A stretch of DNA of 64,000 bases from Geodermatophilus arenarius (GTDB lineage Bacteria > Actinomycetota > Actinomycetes > Mycobacteriales > Geodermatophilaceae), in NCBI RefSeq assembly GCF_042654585.1, contig NZ_JBHSGR010000004.1, forward strand, positions 1 through 64,000, read 5' to 3'. This document shows, in pieces, positions 47,250 through 58,758 of the stretch. Position 1 is the stretch's first letter; every line of letters starts with the position of its first letter. A program made the position numbers and the translations under genes. A model generated the notes under the pieces. That model searched no databases, was not told the origin of the DNA, and saw nothing but the letters and a program-made list of their open reading frames with translations.

Positions 47250-48668
47250 TCAGCGGCACCCGCAGGAGGCGAGCGCCGCGGCCACCGCGTCCAGCGCCGC
47301 CTCCTCGGGCCCGCCGCCGCCGGTGGTGCCGTTGGCCACCAGCGCGTAGGCCAGCAGCCGGCCGTCGGCGGTGACCACCGTGCCGGCCAGGGCGTGCACG
47401 CCGAGCAGCGTGCCGGTCTTGCCGCGCACCGCGCCGGGGGCGGTGGCCGGGTCGGCGTCACCGCGGTCGGCGAGCGTGCCGTCGTAGCCGGCCACGGCCA
47501 GCCCGGAGACGACCGCCGAGGCGCCGGGCAGCGAGCCGTCGGCGGCGCCGGTGACCACGTCGGCGAGCAGGTCGGGGGTGACCAGGTCCAGCCGGGACAG
47601 CCCGCTGCCGTCGTACAGCTCGACGTCGGTGGTGTCGAGGCCGGCGTCGGCCAGCGCCCCGGTGACCGCCTCCGCCGAGCCCTCGAAGGTGGGCGGCAGG
47701 CCGCGGGCCAGGGCGACGTGGCGGGCCAGGGAGTCGGCCAGCAGGTTGTCCGACTGCGACAGCGCCTGCTCGACCAGCCGGGCGACCGGCGCCGAGCGGA
47801 CGCTGCCCAGCGTCGTGGCGCCGTCGGGGGCCTCGCCGAGCTCGACGGCCGCGTCGGGGACGCCGAGCGCCTCGGCCAGCGCCCGCCCGGCGTCGGTGCC
47901 CGGCTGGCCGCTGCGGGCGTTCTCCCCCGGGGCCACCCGTGCGCCGTCCACCGCGGCCGCGGTGACCGGGGCGGCGTAGCCGGAGGGCGCGTCCTCCGGT
48001 CCCCAGCCCTCCGCGGTCAGCGGCCCCTCGAACAGCGAGGTGTCGACGACGACCCGGCTCACGGTCGTGCCCGGCGGCAGCGCGGCCAGCACCTGGGCCG
48101 CGAGGTCGGCGACGGTGGCGGCGCCCGGGTAGGTGAGCGAGGGGCTGGTCGTGGACAGGGTCGGGTCGCCGCCGCCGACGAGGACGACCTCGTCCGGGGC
48201 CGCCCCGGCCACGACCGTCGTCTCGAGCGTGTCGTCGGGGTCCAGGGCGGTCAGCGCCGCGACGGCGGTGAGCAGCTTGGCGGTCGAGGCCGGGGTGACC
48301 GGGTCGCCCGCACCCTGGTCGACCAGCGTCTCCCCCGAGGCGACGTCGACCACCTCGGCGTTCACCCCGCGGGCCAGCGCCGGGACCGCCAGCAGCGGGC
48401 CCAGCTCGGCGGCGAGCACGTCGGGGTCGGGGGCCGGCGCGTCGGAGGGGAGCGCGGCGAGCACGGGCGCGGGGTCGCCGACGTCGGGCAGCACCGCGGC
48501 GGGACCGGCGGCGGCGTCCGGGGCGTCGTCCCTGGTCAGGAACAGCACCCCGCCGGCGACCAGCGCGGCCACCAGCAGCACCGCCAGGGCGCTGACCAGC
48601 AGGCGCCGGCGCAGCCGCCGGTAGCTCGGCGTGACCGTCGTCGGACCGCTCGGCGCGATGGTGCCCAC
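47250..48668 (-). CDS. dacB: D-alanyl-D-alanine carboxypeptidase/endopeptidase (PBP4, peptidase S13)
   Basis: A 472-residue penicillin-binding protein acting on peptidoglycan outside the membrane. One membrane anchor (about residues 22-44) leads to the S13 domain. Motifs are STAK (about 128-131), SDN in ALSQSDNLLADSLARH and KTG in VRGKTGTLLGVHALAGTV. The large insert typical of PBP4 lies between the first two. GTG 48668 is preferred; an open frame continues 20 codons upstream into the ppa promoter region. It ends CGCR. Synteny with ppa (divergent) is as in M. tuberculosis Rv3627c/Rv3628. Confidence 0.93.
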   Translation of the reverse strand: MGTIAPSGPTTVTPSYRRLRRRLLVSALAVLLVAALVAGGVLFLTRDDAPDAAAGPAAVLPDVGDPAPVLAALPSDAPAPDPDVLAAELGPLLAVPALARGVNAEVVDVASGETLVDQGAGDPVTPASTAKLLTAVAALTALDPDDTLETTVVAGAAPDEVVLVGGGDPTLSTTSPSLTYPGAATVADLAAQVLAALPPGTTVSRVVVDTSLFEGPLTAEGWGPEDAPSGYAAPVTAAAVDGARVAPGENARSGQPGTDAGRALAEALGVPDAAVELGEAPDGATTLGSVRSAPVARLVEQALSQSDNLLADSLARHVALARGLPPTFEGSAEAVTGALADAGLDTTDVELYDGSGLSRLDLVTPDLLADVVTGAADGSLPGASAVVSGLAVAGYDGTLADRGDADPATAPGAVRGKTGTLLGVHALAGTVVTADGRLLAYALVANGTTGGGGPEEAALDAVAAALASCGCR

Positions 48669-48736
48669 CCCCCGTACGAGACCCCGGGGCGGACCTGCGC
48701 CGGTGGGCCTGATACCGGTGGGCCACACTACGTGCC

Positions 48737-49228
48737 GTGCAGTTCGACGTGACGATCGAGATCCCCAAGGGCCAGCGCAACAAGTACGAGCTGGACCACG
48801 CCACCGGACGCATCCGGCTCGACCGGATGCTGTTCACCTCCACGCGGTACCCGGCCGACTACGGGTACATCGAGAACACCCTGGGTCAGGACGGCGACCC
48901 GCTCGACGCCCTCGTGCTGCTCGAGGAGCCGACCTTCCCCGGGTGCCTCATCACCTGCCGGGCCATCGGCATGTTCCGGATGACCGACGAGAAGGGCGGG
49001 GACGACAAGGTCCTCACCGTCCCGGCCACCGACCCGCGCATGGCCCACCTGCAGGACATCACCGACGTCTCGGAGTTCGACCGGCTGGAGATCCAGCACT
49101 TCTTCGAGACCTACAAGGACCTCGAGCCGGGCAAGTCGGTCGAGGGCGCCGAGTGGGTCGGCCGGGCCGAGGCCCAGGCCGAGATCGACGCCTCCATCAA
49201 GCGGGCCCAGGAGGCCGGCGGCCACTGA
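48737..49228 (+). CDS. ppa: inorganic pyrophosphatase (family I)
   Basis: A 163-residue soluble hexameric pyrophosphatase. Signatures: IEIPKGQRNKYELDHATGRIRLDR, STRYPADYGYIENTLGQDGDPLDALVLL with the metal-binding DGDPLD cluster and GVFRM-like IGMFRMTDEKGGDDKVLTVP. The C-terminal helix is KRAQEAGGH. GTG 48737 is only 68 nt from the divergent dacB start. A strong hairpin terminator follows 52 nt after the stop. Confidence 0.97.
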   Translation: MQFDVTIEIPKGQRNKYELDHATGRIRLDRMLFTSTRYPADYGYIENTLGQDGDPLDALVLLEEPTFPGCLITCRAIGMFRMTDEKGGDDKVLTVPATDPRMAHLQDITDVSEFDRLEIQHFFETYKDLEPGKSVEGAEWVGRAEAQAEIDASIKRAQEAGGH

Positions 49229-49280
49229 CCGCCGCCCCCCTGGCCGTCCACCGGCCCTCCGAGCGCACGACGGACGGCGC

Positions 49281-49315
49281 ACGGCGGTGCACCCCCACGC
49301 GGGGTGCACCGCCGT
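49281..49315. terminator. terminator after ppa
   Basis: A perfect 15-bp stem (ACGGCGGTGCACCCC with its complement) around a CACGC loop. It lies between the convergent ppa and methyltransferase genes and may act in both directions. Confidence 0.9.
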
Positions 49316-49322
49316 CGTCGTG

Positions 49323-49403
49323 CCGGCGCCGGCTGTCGCGCAGGACGGCTCAGCGCCTCGTGTCGTGCAGGACGACTCAGCGCCTCGTGTCGTGCAGCAC
49401 GAC
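49323..49403. repeat. 27-bp tandem repeat over the 3' end of a methyltransferase gene
   Basis: Units lie at 49377-49403 (inside the gene, including its stop), 49350-49376 (one mismatch) and a degenerate third at 49323-49349. Each encodes a VVLHDTRR-stop pattern on the minus strand, except that the third has lost its stop. Confidence 0.88.
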
Positions 49404-50123
49404 GGTCAGGAACCCCAGCTCGCCGCGGTAGCCCTCCAGCCACTGCCGCCGGTGCGTGCGGGCGGCCTCCAGGGCCGCGGCGCGGTCCTCCCCGGTCGCC
49501 TCGGTCAGCGCCCACTCGGTGACCGCGCCGGTCCAGCACCACTCGTACTCGTCCCACTCGGCGAGCGTGGAGAGGTGGCCGTAGCCGGGCTCGAAGCCGG
49601 CCCGGGTCGCCTCGGCCAGCAGCCCGGGCAGGTCCGGCAGCTCGCCGGGCTCGGCGCCGAGGCCGGCCAGCGCCGCCTCGCCGGGCCCGGCCTCCCAGAA
49701 GCCGTCGCCGAACAGCACCCGGCCGCCGGGGCGCAGGTGGCCGCGCACCGCGTCGAGGGTCCCGGCCGGCCCGCCGAAGACGTGCGTGGCGCCGATGCAG
49801 ACGACGACGTCGAACCGCCCACCGCGCCAGGCCGCCGCGTCGGCCTCCACGAGGTCGACCCGGCCGACCAGGCCGCCGAGCGCGGCGCGGTCCCGGGCGG
49901 CGTCCAGGGCGGGGGCGGAGGTGTCCACGCCGACGCCGACGACGCCGGGGTGGGCGGCCACCAGCGGCAGCAGCCAGGCGCCGGAGCCGCAGCCGAGGTC
50001 GAGCACCCGGCCGCCCTCGGGCGGGGCCAGCCGCGCGACCAGCCGGGCGAGGGCGTCGTCGGAGACGGGGGCCGCGACCGGGTGCCAGCGGTGGGCGACG
50101 GCGCTGAGGAGGGCTCTGTCCAC
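49377..50123 (-). CDS. class I SAM-dependent methyltransferase
   Basis: A 248-residue Rossmann-fold methyltransferase. Motif I is VLDLGCGSGAWLLPL (about residues 40-54), followed by VGVDTSAPALDAARDRA, the acidic motif VEADAAAW and the VVVCIGATHVFGG strand. Its C-terminal half (WDEYEWCWTGAVTEWAL, EARTHRRQWLEGYRGELGFLTVVLHD) resembles a family of SAM methyltransferases with unknown small-molecule substrates. The 3' end, including the stop, lies in a 27-bp tandem duplication. Confidence 0.88.
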   Translation of the reverse strand: MDRALLSAVAHRWHPVAAPVSDDALARLVARLAPPEGGRVLDLGCGSGAWLLPLVAAHPGVVGVGVDTSAPALDAARDRAALGGLVGRVDLVEADAAAWRGGRFDVVVCIGATHVFGGPAGTLDAVRGHLRPGGRVLFGDGFWEAGPGEAALAGLGAEPGELPDLPGLLAEATRAGFEPGYGHLSTLAEWDEYEWCWTGAVTEWALTEATGEDRAAALEAARTHRRQWLEGYRGELGFLTVVLHDTRR

Positions 50124-50151
50124 GCCGGCAGTCTGGCGCAGCGCGCCGGGG

Positions 50152-50799
50152 TCAGATGAGGCCGCGGGAGCGCAGGTCGCGCAGCTCGGCGAACACCCGC
50201 CGGCGGATGAGGTCCTCGCGCTTCTCCCCCAGGCCCACGAAGCGCAGCGACAGCTCCGTGCGCTCGTCCTCGCGCGGGTGACGCCGGACGACCTCGGCCT
50301 TGGCCGACACCCGGGTGCCGTCCAGGTCCACGGTCACCGGGAGGACCGCGCCGACCTCCAGCGCCGCGCCCACCTCCCGCCTGCCGCCGAGGATGCAGCG
50401 CATGCCGCCCTCGCTGAGGTCCACGCTGGTCCCCGACAGGAGCACGTCACCGCTGCCCAGCTCGACGGGGACCGACAGCGGGCTGCGGACCGCGGCCCGC
50501 CGCTGACCGCGCGAGGCGGGGCCGACGACCCGCAGCCGCCAGGTCGGCGCGTCGCCGGTGCGGACCTCGACCAGCTCCACCGGCAGGGAGCGCAGCTCCT
50601 CGGGCCCCCGCCAGATGAGCTCCATGCGCTCGCCCACGTCGAGGCGGACGCGGCGCCGCGAGGCGTCCTCACCGACGCTGACGACGAGCTCGCCGCCCGT
50701 CGCCTCCTCGACGAAGCTGGTCAGCACGTCGTCCCGGCTGACCGCCTTCACGTCGAGCACGGCCCTGTCCTCGGGGTAGTCGACTCCCGGCGTCCCCAT
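50152..50799 (-). CDS. PilZ-domain c-di-GMP-binding protein (YcgR-like)
   Basis: A 215-residue protein with an N-terminal YcgR-like domain (about residues 10-95) and a C-terminal PilZ domain. The c-di-GMP-binding residues are visible as QRRAAVR (RxxxR, near residue 99) and DLSEGGM (DxSxxG, near 126). It ends in a helical FAELRDLRSRGLI. In other bacteria such proteins link c-di-GMP to motility or polysaccharide synthesis. It lies directly downstream of the GGDEF/EAL gene in the same direction, so enzyme and receptor probably work together. Confidence 0.9.
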   Translation of the reverse strand: MGTPGVDYPEDRAVLDVKAVSRDDVLTSFVEEATGGELVVSVGEDASRRRVRLDVGERMELIWRGPEELRSLPVELVEVRTGDAPTWRLRVVGPASRGQRRAAVRSPLSVPVELGSGDVLLSGTSVDLSEGGMRCILGGRREVGAALEVGAVLPVTVDLDGTRVSAKAEVVRRHPREDERTELSLRFVGLGEKREDLIRRRVFAELRDLRSRGLI

Positions 50800-50945
50800 C
50801 GTCGCTCTCCTCGCTCACCTGGTCACCCACGTGACGCCGTCGGACCACCCGGCACGCGGCGGCTCCTCGCGGTCACGTTCCCCACTCCCATCGGCAGCGA
50901 GGGCACGGGACTCCAGTCGGGCGCGCCTCCTGCGGGTCCCCCCAC

Positions 50946-50971
50946 CCCCGCCGGGTGAGGTGCCGGCGGGG
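50946..50971 (-). terminator. terminator candidate after the GGDEF/EAL gene
   Basis: A 9-bp GC stem (CCCCGCCGG with CCGGCGGGG) around an 8-nt loop, 14 nt beyond the stop. The 185-nt gap to the PilZ gene otherwise holds no visible gene. Confidence 0.65.
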
Positions 50972-50984
50972 CACGCCGACGGCC

Positions 50985-53864
50985 TCAGCCGGAGACGGGC
51001 ACCCGCGGCCGCGGCACGTCGGCCGGCAGGACGGGGCCCGCGTGCAGCCGCTCCGCGAGCTCCCCGGCCGGGGCGGGCCGGCCGACCAGGTACCCCTGCA
51101 CCCGGTCGCACCCGAGGGCGGTGAGCCGGCGGACCTGCTCGGCGGTCTCGACCCCCTCGGCGACCACGCGCAACCCGAGACCACGGCCCAGGCCGACGAC
51201 CCCGGCCACGACCGGGCCGTCGCCGTCGGTCATCCCCGCCGTGAAGGAGCGGTCGATCTTGACCTCGGTCACCGGGAGCCGGCGCAGCTGCGTCAGGGAG
51301 GACCACCCGGTGCCGAAGTCGTCGACGGACACGCCGACGCCGAGCCCGCGCAGGCGCGCGAGGTGCCCGTTGCGCACCGCGGCCTCCGACAGCACCTGGC
51401 TCTCGGTGACCTCCACCGTCAGCGCCCGGCACGGCAGCCCGGTCTCCAGCAGGACCGCCTCGACCAGGTCGGCGAAGTCGGGGGCGGCGAGCTGGAGCGG
51501 GGACACGTTGACGGCCACGTCCAGGTCGAGCCCCTCGCGCCGCCACCGCGCGACCGTGGCGCAGGCCTCGCGGAGGACGTGCGCGCCGAGGTCCCCGATC
51601 AGGCCGCCGGCCTCGGCGAGGGGGACGAACACGTCCGGGGGGACGGCGCCGAGCTCGGGGTGACGCCACCGGACCAGCGCCTCCACGGCCGCCACCCGCC
51701 CGCTGACCAGGTCGACCTGCGGCTGGTAGTGGACCTCGATCTCCCCGCGCGCCAGGGCGCCGTGCAGGTCGGTCTCCAGCCGCAGCTCGTGCGCCGAGGC
51801 GGTCCGCGTGCTGCGGCCGCCGTGCAGCCGGGCCTTGGCCCGCTGCAGGTCCTCGGCGGCCCGGGCGACGAGGTCCCGGGCCGACACCGCGGGCGCGTCC
51901 GGGGTGTCCGTCGCCGCTGCGCCGGTCACGAGGTCGACGAAGACGTCCTCGCCGGCCACGGTCACCGGGGTCGTGCAGGCCGCGGCGACCCGGTCCCCGA
52001 GTGCCGCGAGCCCCGTGGCCGCGACACCCGGGAGGGCGACGACGAACTGGTCACCGCTGTACCGGGCCAGCACGTCCCCCTCGCGCAACACCGACCGCAG
52101 CCGGTCGGCGACCTGCCGCAGGACCTCGTCGCCGGCCTCGTGACCGAGGCTCTCGTTGACCCTGCTCAGCCGGCTGACGTCGCAGAACAGCACCGCGCAG
52201 TCGGCGGACCCGTCGTCGCGCGCCACGAGCTGCCGCAGGTGCGCCTCGAACGTCTCGCGGTTCGGCAGCCCGGTGAGGGCGTCGTGCGCGGCCCGCCACT
52301 CGACCTCCCCCGCCAGCCGGCTGTTCTCCAACGCCACGCCGGCGATGCCGGCCAGGCCCCATAGGCGCTCGACGAGCGGCTCGCCGAGCACGGCAGGCGG
52401 CTCCCGGTGCACCCAGTGCGCCAGCACGACGCCGACGAACCGCTTCCCGACGGCGATCGGCACACCGGCCATGGCGCGCACACCGAACTCCTCCAGGACG
52501 CCGCGCGCCCAGGATGAGCCCGAGGCGTCGACGAGCATCGGCCGGCCGTGCCGGACGATCTCGCACAGCTCCGGGCTCTGCGAGGTGTCGGTCGCGTAGC
52601 GGGCGATGCGGTCGGCCAGCTCGCCGCTCCAGCCGCTGGCCCCCGCGACCCGGACCGACTCCCCGCCGGACTCCCACAGGGCGACCGCCGAGCGGTCGGC
52701 CGAGGAGAGCACCGGCACCGCCTCGGCGACCGCCTGGGCGATCCGCTGCACCGACGGCTGGCCGGCGAGGGACCTCGCCACGGTGAGCAGCAGGCGGGCG
52801 GTCTCCTCGTGCTCCCGGGCCTCGGCGAGCAGTGCCGACGTCCGCAGACCCACGGCGGCGTGCCGGGCGAAGGCGGCCAGCACCGCCTCGTCCTCGGGGA
52901 AGAACGCCTGCCCCGGCCACAGGACGGCGGCGAGGACGCCGTGGGTCCGGTCGGCCGTGGCCACCGGCACGGCCAGCACCTCCGCGTCCCCCACCCGCTG
53001 GAGACCGGGCTGCAGGACGGTGTCGCCGAGGTGGTCCGCGACCTGCGAGCCGAGACCCCGGGCCCGGACGTGCCGGGTCCCGTCCGGCAGGCGGACGTCG
53101 AGCAGGTGGCCGGGGGCGTGCAGCGCCCGGTCCGCGCGGGACGTGATGCGGTCCAGGGTCTGCTCGAGGTCGGCACCGCAGACCAGGTCACCGACCGCGT
53201 CCTGCAGGATCGCCAGCCGCTCGTCGGACAGCAGCGCCGCGTCCAGGTCGGTCCGGGCCGCGGGCCGCCGGCGCCACGGTCTCCGCGAGGTCCTGCGCCG
53301 CGGCACCCAGCTCACCTCGTAGACGCACTCGGGGGCGCCGTCGACCTGGCAGGTCTCGTGCCGCACCTCCGCCGCGGGGAGCCCGAAGACGACGGTCACC
53401 TGCCGGAGCATCCCGGCGTTGTAGTCGCAGTCGACCCGGTTCGGGACGTTCGGCGGCAGGACCCGCCACCCCACGCGGGCGGCGCCGGGGTCCGCGCCGA
53501 GGCAGCGGAAGACCGTGGCGGTGTCCAGCCGGGTCGACACCCGCGACACCGAGCGCAGCACGGCCTCCGGCGAGCCCAGGGCCCGGACCACCGCCCGGAA
53601 CGGCGCGAGCGCCTCGTCCTGCAGTGCGGCCTCCCCGAGGCGCAACCCGATCCGCGGGTCGCCGAGCTCGGTGGCCACCGCGTCCAGGAGCGCCGACTTG
53701 ACCGCGTAGGGCACCCGGCCGTGCAGGCCCTCGAGCTCCGCCCGGCGGTCACCCAGCCCGGACCGTGCCAGCACCCGGTCGGCCGAGCCGTCACCGCCGA
53801 GGTCGGCGGCCAGCCGCAGGACCAGTCGTGTGGTGAGTGTGGACGTGCCGGCGTCGTGGTGCAT
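50985..53864 (-). CDS. sensor protein with degenerate GGDEF and intact EAL domain
   Basis: A 959-residue soluble signalling protein. The N-terminus (about 1-190) resembles a V4R/heme-NO-binding-like sensor fold with Cys172 and Cys180 in CQVDGAPEC. Two GAF domains follow (about 205-345 and 355-515). The GGDEF domain has SGDQF at 603-607 instead of GGDEF, so cyclase activity is unlikely. The EAL domain has EALVRW (728-733), NVSPLQL, DDFGTG, IDRSF, EGVET and QGYLVGRP, all expected of an active phosphodiesterase. ATG 53864 follows GGAGGGGGG. It probably lowers c-di-GMP in response to a ligand of the N-terminal domains. Confidence 0.9.
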   Translation of the reverse strand: MHHDAGTSTLTTRLVLRLAADLGGDGSADRVLARSGLGDRRAELEGLHGRVPYAVKSALLDAVATELGDPRIGLRLGEAALQDEALAPFRAVVRALGSPEAVLRSVSRVSTRLDTATVFRCLGADPGAARVGWRVLPPNVPNRVDCDYNAGMLRQVTVVFGLPAAEVRHETCQVDGAPECVYEVSWVPRRRTSRRPWRRRPAARTDLDAALLSDERLAILQDAVGDLVCGADLEQTLDRITSRADRALHAPGHLLDVRLPDGTRHVRARGLGSQVADHLGDTVLQPGLQRVGDAEVLAVPVATADRTHGVLAAVLWPGQAFFPEDEAVLAAFARHAAVGLRTSALLAEAREHEETARLLLTVARSLAGQPSVQRIAQAVAEAVPVLSSADRSAVALWESGGESVRVAGASGWSGELADRIARYATDTSQSPELCEIVRHGRPMLVDASGSSWARGVLEEFGVRAMAGVPIAVGKRFVGVVLAHWVHREPPAVLGEPLVERLWGLAGIAGVALENSRLAGEVEWRAAHDALTGLPNRETFEAHLRQLVARDDGSADCAVLFCDVSRLSRVNESLGHEAGDEVLRQVADRLRSVLREGDVLARYSGDQFVVALPGVAATGLAALGDRVAAACTTPVTVAGEDVFVDLVTGAAATDTPDAPAVSARDLVARAAEDLQRAKARLHGGRSTRTASAHELRLETDLHGALARGEIEVHYQPQVDLVSGRVAAVEALVRWRHPELGAVPPDVFVPLAEAGGLIGDLGAHVLREACATVARWRREGLDLDVAVNVSPLQLAAPDFADLVEAVLLETGLPCRALTVEVTESQVLSEAAVRNGHLARLRGLGVGVSVDDFGTGWSSLTQLRRLPVTEVKIDRSFTAGMTDGDGPVVAGVVGLGRGLGLRVVAEGVETAEQVRRLTALGCDRVQGYLVGRPAPAGELAERLHAGPVLPADVPRPRVPVSG

Positions 53865-53945
53865 GGATCCCCCCTCCGGCGCCCTGTGGTCCCGGGCACC
53901 GACGGGAGAGGTATCGACCGCTCCTGTTCCCCTTTTAGTCCGCGG

Positions 53946-53981
53946 CTCCCGGTCCCCCCTCGAAGGAGAGGGGCCGGGGAG
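53946..53981 (-). terminator. terminator after the UvrA-like gene
   Basis: A two-part hairpin: CCCCTC/GAGGGG around GAAGGA, extended by CTCCCGG/CCGGGGAG after a small bulge. It starts a few nt after the stop codon. Confidence 0.75.
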
Positions 53982-53988
53982 CTCCCCG

Positions 53989-56376
<2,388 letters not shown>

Positions 56377-56509
56377 CGTCTCTCCATCCGGTGGGCGCCG
56401 CCGTCGTCGGCGCGTTCGCTGTCTACCTGGTGGGGGTGACGGCCGGCACGGGGCGACGCCCGTCCGGCCGGCCCCGGGCGGGCGTCGTGCTCTCGGGACG
56501 GCGGGCGGC

Positions 56510-56920
56510 TCAGCCGGCCTCCTGGACGCGGACGAGGTTGCCCGCGGGGTCCCGGACGGCGAAGTCGCGGACGCCGTAGGGCTGTTCGGCCGGCTCCTGG
56601 ACGACCTCGGCGTCGCCGGCCTGCAGCCGCTCGAAGGCGCCGTCGAGGTCCTTCGTGGCCAGGACGATGGAGGCGTAGGTGCCCTTGGCCATCATCTCGG
56701 TGATGGTGCGGCGCTCGTCGTCGGTGACGCCGGGGTCGGCCGCCGGCGGGTGCAGGACGATCGAGGTCGCGGGCTGGCCGGGCGGGCCCACGGTCAGCCA
56801 GCGCATCCCGCCGTACCCGACGTCGTTGCGGAGCTCGAAGCCCAGGGTGTCGCGGTAGAAGGCCAGCGAGGCCTCCGGGTCGTCGTGCGGGAGGAAGGTG
56901 TAGTGGATGGTGAGCTCCAT
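56510..56920 (-). CDS. VOC-family (glyoxalase/bleomycin resistance-like) protein
   Basis: A 136-residue vicinal-oxygen-chelate protein. ELTIHYTFLPHDDPEASLAFYRDTLGFELR and YGVRDFAVRDPAGNLVRVQEAG are the two half-domain signatures. Substrate unknown. TAGCGT (complement of 56928-56933) lies 7 nt before the ATG, inside the last codons of the AraC gene, so it can be read from its own leaderless transcript as well as from an AraC read-through. The AraC-VOC pairing is frequent in actinobacteria. Confidence 0.88.
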   Translation of the reverse strand: MELTIHYTFLPHDDPEASLAFYRDTLGFELRNDVGYGGMRWLTVGPPGQPATSIVLHPPAADPGVTDDERRTITEMMAKGTYASIVLATKDLDGAFERLQAGDAEVVQEPAEQPYGVRDFAVRDPAGNLVRVQEAG

Positions 56921-56925
56921 GGCGG

Positions 56926-57372
<447 letters not shown>

Positions 57373-57416
57373 GGGCGGATCGTGCCAGAGCGGGACCACG
57401 GTCCCCAGGGACGACG

Positions 57417-57448
57417 CAGCGGCCCTCCCCGGGAGGGGAGGGCCGCTG
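57417..57448 (-). terminator. terminator after tRNA-Thr(CGU)
   Basis: A perfect 14-bp stem with a GGGA loop, 7 nt beyond the tRNA 3' end on the minus strand. It should separate tRNA transcription from the AraC gene. Confidence 0.85.
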
Positions 57449-57455
57449 GGTGGTG

Positions 57456-57528
57456 AGCCGCCTGTCGGAATCGAACCGACGACCTTCTCATTACGAGTGA
57501 GATGCTCTACCGACTGAGCTAAGGCGGC
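57456..57528 (-). tRNA. tRNA-Thr(CGU)
   Basis: Cloverleaf on the minus strand: acceptor GCCGCCT/AGGCGGC, D-arm TTAGCTCAGTCGGTAGAGC, anticodon stem TCTCA/TGAGA with loop CTCGTAA (anticodon CGT) and T-arm GTCGGTTCGATTCCGAC. It reads ACG codons. CCA is not encoded. Confidence 0.96.
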
Positions 57529-57585
57529 GGGCGTGCGGCGTCCAGAGTACGACACCGGTCCGCCGCGCCCGCGCAGGCCCGGCGG

Positions 57586-58758
57586 TCACGGGGTGGGCAG
57601 GCGCAGCGCCACGGTGAGCGCCTCGACGGCGACCTGCGGCTTCACGTTCTGCTCCAGCGCGGTGCGGCAGGCCAGGACGGCGTCGATCCGGCGCAGCGCG
57701 CCCTCGGCGCCGATCCGCCGGGCCAGCTCCTCGGCGTCGGCCCGCCGGTCGGGGTGCGACAGCACCGGCGAGTGCTTCCCCGCGGCGGCGAGCACCAGCG
57801 CGTCGCGGTAGAGCGCGGCGAGGTCGACCAGCGCGCGGTCCAGCGAGTCGCGGCCGAGCCGGGTGGCGCGGCTCTTCTGCCGCTTCTCGAGGTCCTTGAG
57901 CACCCCGGCACCGCCCCGGGCGGCGGCCACCCCCGGCCCCCGCGCGCCGACGCCGAGGCTGGCCTTGACCGCCTCGGTCTCCGCGTCGTCGAGGGCCGCG
58001 GTGGTCCGGTCGGACTCCTCCTTGGCGGCGCTGACCAGGTCGTCGGCCGCGGTGAGGCAGGCGGCCAGCGACACCAGCGACAGCGGGACGTCGAGCACGG
58101 CCTTGCGGGCCAGCCGCGCGTCCTCGTCGCGGGCCAGGTGCCGGGCCCGCCCGACGTGCCCGCCGGCCGCGGCCGCCGCCCAGGCCGCCAGCGCCGGGTC
58201 GATCCCGTCGCGCCGCACCAGCACGTCGGCGACCGCGTCGACCGGCGGCGTCCGCAGGCTCACGACGCGGCAGCGCGAGCGGATGGTGACCGGCACGTCC
58301 TCGGGGTGCAGGCTCGGCGCGCAGAGCAGGAAGACCGTCCGCGGGGGCGGTTCCTCGATCATCTTGAGCACGGCGTTGGAGGCCTGCTCGGTCATGCGGT
58401 CGGCGTCCTCGACGACGACGACCTGCCAGCGGCCCTGCGACGGCGCCCGCCCGGCCAGCCGGACCAGCTCGCGCGCCTCGACGACGCCGATCGACAGGCC
58501 CTCGGGGGCGACGGTCTGCACGTCGGCGTGGGTGCCGGCGAGCACCGTCCGGCAGGCGTGGCAGGTGCCGTCGCCGCCGGCGGGGCACTGCAGCGCCGCG
58601 GCGAAGGCGCGCGCGGCCACCGAGCGGCCGGACCCGGGCGGCCCGGTGAACAGCCAGGCGTGGGTCATCGCCGCGGGCTGCGCGACGGCGGCCCGGAGCT
58701 CCGCGACCACCGCCGGCTGGCCGACGACCTCCGCCCAGACGCCGTCGGCCGTGCTCAC
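57586..58758 (-). CDS. holB: DNA polymerase III subunit delta'
   Basis: A 390-residue clamp-loader subunit. The AAA+ core has GPPGSGRS at about residues 39-46 (Arg in place of the Walker Lys, common for delta'), a zinc-binding Cys set (CPAGGDGTCHAC), VVVVEDADRMTEQASNAVLKMIEEPPPRTVFLLCAPS and the SRC motif RSRCRVV. The C-terminal collar domain is Ala/Arg-rich. GTG 58758 overlaps the tmk stop by 4 nt, as in many bacteria. It loads the sliding clamp with DnaX and HolA from elsewhere in the genome. Confidence 0.93.
   Translation of the reverse strand: MSTADGVWAEVVGQPAVVAELRAAVAQPAAMTHAWLFTGPPGSGRSVAARAFAAALQCPAGGDGTCHACRTVLAGTHADVQTVAPEGLSIGVVEARELVRLAGRAPSQGRWQVVVVEDADRMTEQASNAVLKMIEEPPPRTVFLLCAPSLHPEDVPVTIRSRCRVVSLRTPPVDAVADVLVRRDGIDPALAAWAAAAAGGHVGRARHLARDEDARLARKAVLDVPLSLVSLAACLTAADDLVSAAKEESDRTTAALDDAETEAVKASLGVGARGPGVAAARGGAGVLKDLEKRQKSRATRLGRDSLDRALVDLAALYRDALVLAAAGKHSPVLSHPDRRADAEELARRIGAEGALRRIDAVLACRTALEQNVKPQVAVEALTVALRLPTP

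Noticed and set aside
45549..48752. Plus-strand open frame of about 1070 codons opposite tilS, the DUF2342 gene and dacB
   Set aside because: Antisense to three conserved genes with intact catalytic motifs; no independent homology.
57459..57555. N-terminal extension of the AraC regulator containing AQSVEHLTRNEKVVGSIPTGGS
   Set aside because: This peptide is simply the translation of the tRNA-Thr gene, a common annotation artefact.
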